Assembly (NCBI GenBank): GCA_012514595.1
Contig: JAAYZZ010000163.1
Span: forward strand, 1-7,309
DNA: 7,309 nucleotides
Direction: 5' to 3'
From: Elusimicrobiota bacterium
GTDB lineage: Bacteria > Omnitrophota > Gorgyraeia > Zapsychrales > Fredricksoniimonadaceae
Of the stretch, positions 1-5,765 are shown piece after piece (position 1 is the first letter of the stretch; each line of letters starts with the position of its first letter). Position numbers and translations under genes: made by a program. The notes under the pieces are model-generated. The model was given only the letters and a program-made list of their open reading frames with translations. It made no database searches and was not told the DNA's origin.

Positions 1-160
1 GCATCAGGTCCTCGGCCGTGATCAGCCCCCGGCGGACCAGGGCCTCGGAGAAGGACAATCCTTTGGCCTGCTGGAAGGCCTCCGCCGCCTCAATGTCGGC
101 GCGCGTCACCTCCGGCATCTGCAAAAGAAGCTCTATGACCTTTTCACGGATACTTTGCAT
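1..160 (-). CDS. Partial MshEN/GspE-N-like protein, probably a second GspE/PilB-type ATPase (C-terminus outside the window)
   Basis: Only the first 53 residues are present; the frame stays open to the left edge. The start is the ATG at 160, preceded by GGGA five bases upstream and placed 12 bases after the stop of the ATPase gene, so it is likely the third gene of that operon. Residues 36-53 (ALVRRGLITAEDL core) resemble the second half-motif of an MshEN/T2SSE N-terminal domain, and closely match LVRRGLIDGDQL in the upstream ATPase. The RLG triplet of the c-di-GMP-binding motif is replaced by SFS, so nucleotide binding by this domain is doubtful. By family and context it is probably another pilus/secretion ATPase, but a second stand-alone MshEN protein cannot be excluded because the ATPase core is not in view. 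An ATG at 173 is in another frame and hits a stop after nine codons. Confidence 0.7.
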   Translation of the reverse strand, partial: MQSIREKVIELLLQMPEVTRADIEAAEAFQQAKGLSFSEALVRRGLITAEDLM

Positions 161-172
161 AAATGTCCCGCA

Positions 173-1897
173 TCAATCCTCGTCCGCCGCCGTCACGCGC
201 ACGACCTCCTCCAGCGTTGTGAGCCCCTGCGCGGCCTTCTCCAGCGCATCCTCCCTCATCGTCCGCATCCCTTCCCGACGCCCCACGGCCTTGATCTCGA
301 GCTCCCCGACCCGCCCGAGAATCTGGCGTCTCACCGTCGGGGTCAGGACCATCACCTCATGGATCCCGACGCGTCCGCCATACCCTGTCTTCTGACACGC
401 CTCGCATCCCCGCCCGCGGAAGAACATCCGGTCCTTCCCCGGAATGATCCGCGCCACGGATAACTTTTTATAGAGCGCATCGGGGATCGCATACTCCTCC
501 CGACAGCGCGGGCAGATCCTCCGCACCAGCCTCTGGGCGACAAAACAGTTCACGGACGAACAGATCAAGAACGGTTCGATCCCCATGTTCACCATACGGA
601 CAACGGACCCGGCCGCTGTCGTCGTGTGAAGCGAACTGAGGACCAGATGCCCTGTTAGGGCCGCCTTCACCCCGATGTCCAGCGTTTCGGAGTCACGGAT
701 CTCGCCGATCATGATGATGTCCGGGTCCTGCCGAAGGATCGAACGGAGCGTCGACGTGAAGGTGAGCCCGACCTCATAACGCACATTCACCTGGTTGATC
801 CCTTTCATCTGATACTCGACGGGGTCCTCGACAGTGATGATGTTCTTCTCGGGAGAGTCGATGTGCCTGAGGACCGAATAGAGCGTCGTGGTCTTTCCGC
901 TCCCCGTCGGACCGCAGACCAGGATCATCCCGTGAGGCCGATGGGCGCACTCCTTGAGCTTCGCCAGATTGGCCGGCGCGAAGCCCAGCCTGTCCACATC
1001 AACCGTCTCGGGATTCTTGTCCAGGACACGCAGGACCACCTTCTCGCCGAAGACGGTCGGAAGGACGCTCACGCGGAAATCCACTTCCTTTCCCCCGTCG
1101 ACAACAGAACGGAATCGTCCGTCCTGCGGAAGCCGATGCTCGGAGATGTCCAGATTCGAAATGACCTTGATCCGGGATACGATCGGAAAATGCAGGACCT
1201 TGGCCATCCGATCGATCTCTCGCAGCATCCCGTCGACCCGATAACGGATCCTCAGATTGTTCTCGAGCGGCTCGATAAAAACGTCGCTGGCGTGCGCGGT
1301 CACGGCCTGGCGGATGATGGTGTTGGTGAGCCGGATGATCGGGGCCTCCTGGGTGACCTGTTCGATCTCGCGGGCCCCCATCTCCGATCCCGTCTCGGCA
1401 ACGAACTCGACATCCTCCGCGTCCTTGATGTCCTTGATGATCTCCTTCAGATCATCTCCCGAGGAACGCGAAGCATGCTGCTCGATCACATCCGCTATAT
1501 CCCCGGCGCGCGCGATGACCGGCATGATCACAAGCCCTGTCAGGGCCTTGACGTTGTCGATGACAAAAACATTCAGAGGATCGGCCATGGCGAGCGTCAG
1601 TTGTTCCCCCAGGCGTGCGATAGGAAGGACCTGATATTTCTTGAGCACGTCCAGCGGCAGGGTTTCGATGATGGCCGGATCGATCTTCAGACGCGTGATG
1701 TTCATCACCGGAAGCCCCAGCCCCTCGCTCAAGAGCGAGGTCAACTGGTCCCCGTCGATCAGGCCCCGGCGCACGAGAATGTCGCCCAGACTGCCGCCCT
1801 TCTGGGACTGCTTCTCCAGCGCGGCATCCAGGTCCTCGGGTCTGAGGACCTTCTCGCGGACAAGGATCGCTCTGATTCGTTCTGTGATCTGGGACAT
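173..1897 (-). CDS. GspE/PilB-family type II secretion / type IV pilus assembly ATPase
   Basis: 574-residue cytoplasmic hexameric ATPase that would power pilin or pseudopilin polymerisation. Residues 1-145 are a T2SSE/MshEN-type N-terminal domain. The core begins near EAPIIRLTNTII (185-196). Walker A is GPTGSGKTT (329-337), the Asp box EDPVEY is at 357-362, Walker B IIMIGEI at 394-400 has catalytic Glu399, and the His box HLVLSSLHT is at 417-425. Four cysteines (C462, C465, C498, C501) form the CxxC...CxxC zinc-binding site typical of GspE and PilB and absent from PilT. The usual ASDIHIEP is ASDVFIEP here and the usual LHTND is LHTTT. The open frame runs 25 codons further upstream, but the start is placed at MSQITERI because those extra codons are the upstream gene read out of frame, and this ATG shares its A with the upstream TGA (TGATG), a standard translational coupling. 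GspE, PilB and MshE cannot be separated without the rest of the cluster. Confidence 0.95.
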   Translation of the reverse strand: MSQITERIRAILVREKVLRPEDLDAALEKQSQKGGSLGDILVRRGLIDGDQLTSLLSEGLGLPVMNITRLKIDPAIIETLPLDVLKKYQVLPIARLGEQLTLAMADPLNVFVIDNVKALTGLVIMPVIARAGDIADVIEQHASRSSGDDLKEIIKDIKDAEDVEFVAETGSEMGAREIEQVTQEAPIIRLTNTIIRQAVTAHASDVFIEPLENNLRIRYRVDGMLREIDRMAKVLHFPIVSRIKVISNLDISEHRLPQDGRFRSVVDGGKEVDFRVSVLPTVFGEKVVLRVLDKNPETVDVDRLGFAPANLAKLKECAHRPHGMILVCGPTGSGKTTTLYSVLRHIDSPEKNIITVEDPVEYQMKGINQVNVRYEVGLTFTSTLRSILRQDPDIIMIGEIRDSETLDIGVKAALTGHLVLSSLHTTTAAGSVVRMVNMGIEPFLICSSVNCFVAQRLVRRICPRCREEYAIPDALYKKLSVARIIPGKDRMFFRGRGCEACQKTGYGGRVGIHEVMVLTPTVRRQILGRVGELEIKAVGRREGMRTMREDALEKAAQGLTTLEEVVRVTAADED

Positions 1898-2346
1898 CAG
1901 GCCTGACCGTAGTATTTCTTGATGGCGTTGCGGATGTCGGTCTCCGTGCTGACAAAGGACTGGACCACGCATCCGGTGATCAGTTCCACATCATCGATGG
2001 CCTGGGTATTCAGAGGATTGGCCATCGTCAGCGTCAGGCTTTTTCCGATCTTGTCGATCGGCATCAGGCAGAACCGTTCGCACAGATTGGCCGGAACGGC
2101 GCGCACCACTTCGGTATCGATCTCATAACTGGCCAGAGGCAGGTAGGGAAATCCGTATTGGCAGGTGAGGGCCTGGGCGATGTTCTCCTCGGTCGCCGTC
2201 CCTTTCTCGACGAGGATACGGCCGATCAGGACCCCCGGACGGCCCTTCTGTTCCAGGAGGGCCTCCTCAAGCTGGGCACGGGTGATCAGCCCCTGCTCGA
2301 TCAGGAGTTCGCCAAGGTGTTTTCCAGAGGCCCGTTCAAGACGCAT
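1897..2346 (-). CDS. Stand-alone MshEN domain protein, putative c-di-GMP receptor
   Basis: 149 residues, essentially one T2SSE_N/MshEN domain with no ATPase core. The known c-di-GMP motif of MshEN domains is two 24-residue units of pattern RLGxxLxxxGxxxxxxLxxxLxxQ. Here unit 1 spans H10-Q33 (HLGELLIEQG then L26, L30, Q33) and unit 2 spans L40-Q63 (LIGRILVEKG then I56, L60, Q63), with a six-residue linker. The rest (residues 64-149) is the alpha/beta part, including LTLTMANPL, which parallels LTLAMADPL in the following ATPase. The ATG at 2346 is preceded by GAGG four bases upstream, and the stop overlaps the ATPase start as TGATG. It is the first gene after a good promoter. I infer that it binds c-di-GMP and acts in trans on the neighbouring ATPase(s); binding itself is not shown by the sequence. 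Confidence 0.88.
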   Translation of the reverse strand: MRLERASGKHLGELLIEQGLITRAQLEEALLEQKGRPGVLIGRILVEKGTATEENIAQALTCQYGFPYLPLASYEIDTEVVRAVPANLCERFCLMPIDKIGKSLTLTMANPLNTQAIDDVELITGCVVQSFVSTETDIRNAIKKYYGQA

Positions 2347-2375
2347 GTGTCCTCTTTTTTATTAATATTACATCC

Positions 2376-2404
2376 AATTTACTGAAATAAATATTTTGTG
2401 TCAA
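2376..2404 (-). promoter_or_regulatory. Predicted sigma70-type promoter for the MshEN-ATPase operon
   Basis: Read on the minus strand, TTGACA (2404-2399) is a perfect -35 box, followed by a 17-base spacer and TAAATT (2381-2376), a 4/6 match to TATAAT. It lies in the AT-rich gap of 83 bases between the rodA stop and the MshEN start. Transcription would begin near 2369, giving a leader of about 20-25 bases that contains AGAGG before the ATG at 2346. No convincing terminator for rodA is seen ahead of it, so some read-through from rodA is possible. Confidence 0.65.
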
Positions 2405-2409
2405 CACAA
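2396..2409. repeat. 14-base palindrome overlapping the -35 box (possible operator)
   Basis: On the minus strand the sequence reads TTGTGT-TG-ACACAA, two perfect 6-base inverted arms around a 2-base centre. It covers the TTGACA hexamer of the promoter at 2376-2404, where a bound dimeric regulator would block polymerase. No known regulator site is recognised, and an inverted repeat of this size can arise by chance. Confidence 0.35.
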
Positions 2410-2429
2410 TGAACGGATTCCACGCCTCC

Positions 2430-3530
2430 CTAAACAGGACGGCGACGGCCCATGCCCAAAAGGATCCCCACCATCAGGGAGGAAACAAGAAAAGAAGTCC
2501 CTCCGTAACTGACAAAAGGCAGGGTAATCCCCACCACGGGACTCGCCCCCATCGTCATTCCCATGTTGATGATGACCTGAAGCGACAGAATGGTGACGAT
2601 CCCCACGGCCAGCAGGTAGCCGAAGCGGTCCTTCATCCGTGAGGCCACGATCAGGCCCGAATGAATCAGGACAAAATAACAGAACAGGAGGAACGCCCCT
2701 CCCAGAAAGCCCCATTCTTCGCCGATGACCGGAAAAATGAAATCCGTGTGCCGCTCGGGCAAAAAATTGAGCTGGTTCTGGGTCCCGGCGAGCCATCCCT
2801 TGCCGAAGATCTGCCCGGAACCGATCGCGATCCGCGACTGGATGATCGTGTAGCCGGCCCCCATGGGATCGATATTCGGGTTCAGAAAGACCAAAAGCCT
2901 GGATTTCTGATACGGCTTCAGGAACGAGAGGCCGACGGGAATGAACGCCAGACAAAGCCCGAGGAAGACCCAGAACACACGATGCCGGATCCCGCTCGCG
3001 TAAAGCATCACCACAAAGATCCCGAAGACGAGAAGGGCCGTCCCCAGGTCCGGCTGAAGAAAGATCAGGAGGAACGCCCCTCCGGTCAGGAGACCGGGAT
3101 AGACCAGGTCCTGCAGAAGCGCCTGGGCAGAACCCCGGACATCGAACGAGAGGCGCGGATGCCGGGAACTGAAATACCTCGCCAGAAGAAAGATGACCGC
3201 GACCTTGGTCAGCTCGGAAGGCTGGAAACGGATCCCGGCCAGCGTGAACCAGCGTGTCGCCCCCAACGCCGAATGCCCGGCGACAAGAACCACCAAGAGC
3301 AGGACGGCACATGCCCCGTAAAGGACATAAGCCGCATCATAAAAAAAACGGTACGGGACACGGCTCACAAGACCCATGAGCGCGATCCCCAGGACCGCAA
3401 AGAATACCTGGCTGAAAAAATGCTGCGACGAGACACGGACGTTCTGATAGGTCGCGCTATAAAGCGCCAGGAGCCCGATCCCGATGATGAGAAGGACACA
3501 GGCCCAGATCCTCTTCGTCTCTCTTGTCAT
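2430..3530 (-). CDS. rodA: RodA, SEDS-family peptidoglycan glycosyltransferase
   Basis: 366-residue polytopic inner-membrane protein, the normal size for RodA. With a class B PBP (PBP2) it polymerises lipid II into glycan strands during rod elongation. Hallmarks are ALGATRWFTLAG (88-99), FQPSELTK (102-109), LQPDLGTA (158-165), and the periplasmic-loop block FLPERHTDFIFPVIGEEWGF (256-275). That block holds D263, equivalent to the catalytic aspartate of SEDS proteins (E. coli RodA D262). PFVSYGGTS (338-346) is the conserved last-helix motif. RHTDFIF and overall similarity favour RodA over FtsW. The start is the ATG at 3530; no in-frame start lies upstream before a stop. Its own ribosome site (AGGG four bases from ATG) is only moderate. 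No mreBCD or PBP2 gene is adjacent; instead it ends a run of envelope redox genes. Confidence 0.96.
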   Translation of the reverse strand: MTRETKRIWACVLLIIGIGLLALYSATYQNVRVSSQHFFSQVFFAVLGIALMGLVSRVPYRFFYDAAYVLYGACAVLLLVVLVAGHSALGATRWFTLAGIRFQPSELTKVAVIFLLARYFSSRHPRLSFDVRGSAQALLQDLVYPGLLTGGAFLLIFLQPDLGTALLVFGIFVVMLYASGIRHRVFWVFLGLCLAFIPVGLSFLKPYQKSRLLVFLNPNIDPMGAGYTIIQSRIAIGSGQIFGKGWLAGTQNQLNFLPERHTDFIFPVIGEEWGFLGGAFLLFCYFVLIHSGLIVASRMKDRFGYLLAVGIVTILSLQVIINMGMTMGASPVVGITLPFVSYGGTSFLVSSLMVGILLGMGRRRPV

Positions 3531-3556
3531 GGGACCCTGCCTGCGGTTTTCCTCAA
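3527..3556 (-). promoter_or_regulatory. Possible nine-codon leader ORF coupled to rodA
   Basis: The 56-base gap before rodA contains a strong Shine-Dalgarno-like GGAGGAGAGGGG (3568-3557). Its GGAGG is seven bases from a TTG, which opens a nine-codon frame (MRKTAGRVP). The TGA of this frame overlaps the rodA ATG as ATGA. This arrangement could couple rodA translation to the better upstream ribosome site. It may equally be coincidence, because a TTG start is weak and the peptide has no recognisable feature. Confidence 0.25.
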
Positions 3557-3586
3557 CCCCTCTCCTCCGCTATCAAAAAAGGCCGT

Positions 3587-3823
3587 TCACTTCCTGCCCT
3601 GCCAGGGCCAGGGGCATTTATAGCCGCAGGCGATCTCCGGATAGGGCGTCTTGATCGTCGGAAGGCATGCCGAACGGCAACGCAGCACATCGATGATGGG
3701 CACAAGCGCGACCATCACGAGGACCACCAACAAAAGCACTTTTCTCTGGCGGTCGGAGAGAAAGCCCGACTTCTGTCCGGCCTCCGCCCTCTTCGCTGTC
3801 TTTTTCTTCCCTTTAGCTGCCAT
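3587..3823 (-). CDS. Small single-span membrane protein with two CX3C pairs, unknown function
   Basis: 78 residues, family not recognised. Residues 1-28 are lysine/arginine-rich (KGKKKTAKR near the start) and should stay in the cytoplasm. Residues 29-46 form one hydrophobic segment (VLLLVVLVMVALVPII). The 32-residue tail then faces the periplasm and holds all four cysteines: C49, C53, C66 and C70, as CX3C-X12-CX3C, with a Trp/Pro-rich end (PWPWQG). The ATG at 3823 has a strong AAGGAAGGAT ribosome site; the open frame continues upstream but without such a site. It starts 20 bases after the Memo-AMMECR1 stop and 56 bases before rodA. The cysteine tail suggests disulfide formation or metal binding, possibly served by the DsbA-like protein of the same run. 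This is inference. Confidence 0.75.
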   Translation of the reverse strand: MAAKGKKKTAKRAEAGQKSGFLSDRQRKVLLLVVLVMVALVPIIDVLRCRSACLPTIKTPYPEIACGYKCPWPWQGRK

Positions 3824-3843
3824 GATCCTTCCTTTCCCGACTG

Positions 3844-5316
3844 TTATTTCTTCTCTGAGAACACATCCGCCGTAAAGACCTCGAGAATGGTCCCGGCCTC
3901 CCTCCAGGCCTGCGGGGACAACCCGGCCTTCTGCGAACACAACTGCGAAAGAAATTCCTCCTTGCCCCAGCCCGTCTCGGTCGCCACCTGCGGGAGGAAT
4001 ACCCCCCGGTGAAAAGGACCGCGGCTCACGATCACGCCGTGACGCCCGAGCTCGATCTCTTCCGCCCCCCGCACGACGCGCGGCACCGATAGCACAGAGA
4101 TCTCGAGATCGATATCCCCCAGCTCATCCGGACGGACCGGATCGAACCGAGGATCCGACGAGGCGGCCGCGATGGCCATATCCCGAACTGTCTCGACCAG
4201 GGGCCGATCGCCCTGGATCAATCCGATACACCCGCGCAGCTGCCCCTTTTTGTGAAGGGTCACAAAGGCTCCCTCGCGAACCTGGAGCCGGGGATCATCG
4301 GATACGGCGGGCGGCGCCTCCCCGGTCCGCACAAAAGTCTCGACGGTTCTCCGCGCAGTCCGAAGAAGCTCCTCTTTCTGCGCCTCGCTCAGGGCAGAAG
4401 GCGCCCGGTCAGGATCGCGCGAAAAGACGATCGAGGCATATCCCACCACACTGCTTTTATCCCCTGTCACGTCCGCCGAGGTCGCGTAACGGACCAGGCG
4501 GGCTTTGGGATATCCGGCCCGCTGGGCATAACGCATCGCGGTCGCAACGACATGGAATCCGTCGACCTCCATCTGACCCGAGGCATGCCCATCGAAGAAA
4601 CCCTGGATGTCCATGGCCTCGATGGCCTGGATCCCGCGCTGGTCGATCTCTCGCGCCTCGAGGTCCGGATGAAAATGCGACTGGTCCACGCTGACATTGA
4701 CCAGGACATCCCGCCGGTCCCCGATCGCGGCCACGAGCGCATCCGACATCCTCTGGATGGTCTCCCCATCCGGCGGATAGCCCATAATCACGGGAACGAT
4801 CCGCGCCTTCGGAAAGATCTTCTGGATAAAAGGGACCTGTGTCTCGACGGAATTCTCGGGACGCCCTGAAGTCCCCTCAAAGACATCCCGGCGGAAGACA
4901 AAGGACGGATCAAAGGACAGGATCCTCGCGGCCAGGTCCCCGTCGACCTCGACCCGGCCCAGGGGCGTTTCGAAGGTCCCCGAGGCCCAGACCGCGGCCC
5001 CGGAAAAAGACATCGTATGGGTCGGTGCGAGGATGACAACGGTCCAGATCTCGCGGCCGCTCGCGACGGAAAGACCGGACGCCGCGACCGCCCCGGAAAA
5101 GATGAGCCCGGCATGGGGAGAGATCACGACACCGATCTCCTCGTCTGAAGGCGCCGGCGCTCCCTTGAGAAACCCGTCGACCATGGCCGACAGTTCCCCT
5201 CTTTCCGACGGATACCAGGAACCCGCCAGTCGTGCCGGCTTCACAGGCTCTTCGCCATAAGAAGGATGACCCTGTATCATGAGCACACACAGAAAGAAAA
5301 AAAAGACGCCCTTCAT
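3844..5316 (-). CDS. Exported Memo-AMMECR1 fusion (AmmeMemoRadiSam proteins B and A in one chain)
   Basis: 490 residues. An N-terminal signal peptide (MKG, then hydrophobic FFFFLCVLMI, with a likely cleavage near SYG|EE at 21) predicts export. Residues 27-300 are a Memo domain starting at RLAGSWYP, with SPHAGLIFSG (H68), APTHTMSF (H100) and VDQSHFH (D211, H214). These correspond to human MEMO1 metal-site residues H49, H81, D189 and H192. The position of MEMO1 C244 appears to be Asp252 (EVDGFHV). Residues 308-485 are an AMMECR1 domain with the signature LRGCIG (360-365). The radical-SAM partner of this system is not in the window. The start at 5316 gives a 4-base ATGA overlap with the MauE gene and follows GGGATGGGA; the 50 codons upstream in this frame belong to MauE. 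MEMO1 has been linked to copper/iron redox, but the enzymatic role of this family is unsettled. Confidence 0.9.
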   Translation of the reverse strand: MKGVFFFFLCVLMIQGHPSYGEEPVKPARLAGSWYPSERGELSAMVDGFLKGAPAPSDEEIGVVISPHAGLIFSGAVAASGLSVASGREIWTVVILAPTHTMSFSGAAVWASGTFETPLGRVEVDGDLAARILSFDPSFVFRRDVFEGTSGRPENSVETQVPFIQKIFPKARIVPVIMGYPPDGETIQRMSDALVAAIGDRRDVLVNVSVDQSHFHPDLEAREIDQRGIQAIEAMDIQGFFDGHASGQMEVDGFHVVATAMRYAQRAGYPKARLVRYATSADVTGDKSSVVGYASIVFSRDPDRAPSALSEAQKEELLRTARRTVETFVRTGEAPPAVSDDPRLQVREGAFVTLHKKGQLRGCIGLIQGDRPLVETVRDMAIAAASSDPRFDPVRPDELGDIDLEISVLSVPRVVRGAEEIELGRHGVIVSRGPFHRGVFLPQVATETGWGKEEFLSQLCSQKAGLSPQAWREAGTILEVFTADVFSEKK

Positions 5317-5765
5317 TTCCCATCCCGCGCAAAAAGACCGTCGAGGCTCCAACGACGGGCCGCCTTCAGGTCCTTCAAACATACGGCCGCGCCGATCAGA
5401 AGCGATGCATCCAAAAAGATCACGGCATGGAGGGGCAGTTGGACAAGACTCCCGAAACACCCGCAATCAGTTATGGAGAGTTCCCGCACGATCGCCTGGC
5501 CCACAACCCCCAGGAAAAGTGTCGAAAAGAGCATCACCATCCTGAGCCCGACGGAGGTCCAGAGCCCGAGGAGAACAAAAAGGCCGGTTAAAAGTTCACA
5601 CCACGGAAAAAGGAACGCGGCCCCCGGCTCCAGGGTCTTCGGGAGGACGTCATAACTCTGGATCACATAAAGAAAATTCTCATACGGAGAAAGGGCCTTC
5701 TCAAGACCGGAGACAACGAAGACAAGGCCCAAGACGACCCGGACAAGAAAAAGGACCCTGTTCAT
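5313..5765 (-). CDS. MauE/DoxX-family redox-associated membrane protein
   Basis: 150 residues with about four transmembrane helices (roughly 4-20, 48-67, 74-92 and 114-131). Typical family features are the first-helix SGLEKALSP motif (19-27), a Glu within helix 2 (PWCELLTG, E58) and the CGCFG motif (101-105) after helix 3. MauE-type proteins are associated with disulfide or redox maturation of periplasmic proteins, and are thought to pass reducing or oxidising equivalents across the membrane in place of DsbB or DsbD. The start ATG at 5765 overlaps the stop of the DsbA-like gene as ATGA, and its own stop overlaps the Memo-AMMECR1 start in the same way, so all three are probably co-translated. 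It is likely the membrane partner of the DsbA-like protein. The direction of electron flow cannot be read from sequence. Confidence 0.85.
   Translation of the reverse strand: MNRVLFLVRVVLGLVFVVSGLEKALSPYENFLYVIQSYDVLPKTLEPGAAFLFPWCELLTGLFVLLGLWTSVGLRMVMLFSTLFLGVVGQAIVRELSITDCGCFGSLVQLPLHAVIFLDASLLIGAAVCLKDLKAARRWSLDGLFARDGK

Noticed and set aside
863..1906. 347-codon plus-strand open frame opposite the ATPase gene
   Set aside because: It is the antisense shadow of a strongly conserved GspE/PilB gene; its translation has no domain and low-complexity charged composition typical of reverse-strand reading in GC-rich DNA.
1898..1972. N-terminal extension of the ATPase frame
   Set aside because: These 25 codons are the end of the MshEN gene in another frame and do not resemble a family N-terminus; the coupled ATG at 1897 is the better start.
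2405..2429. Intrinsic terminator after rodA
   Set aside because: No GC-rich hairpin followed by a T run is present on the minus strand; only the weak operator-like palindrome is seen.
3574..3607. Possible terminator (GC-rich palindrome ccctgccaggg then a T run on the minus strand) before rodA
   Set aside because: The palindrome has only 5-base arms, lies within coding sequence, and is separated from the T6 run by about 15 bases.
2661..3623. 320-codon plus-strand open frame opposite rodA
   Set aside because: Antisense shadow of RodA; its translation is highly charged with no recognisable fold or ribosome site.
3824..3940. Longer start for the 78-residue membrane protein
   Set aside because: The extra codons overlap the AMMECR1 domain coding end, and the ATG at 3823 has an excellent ribosome site.
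5317..5466. 50-codon N-terminal extension of the Memo-AMMECR1 frame
   Set aside because: It overlaps the conserved C-terminus of the MauE-like protein and would bury the clear signal peptide that starts at 5316.
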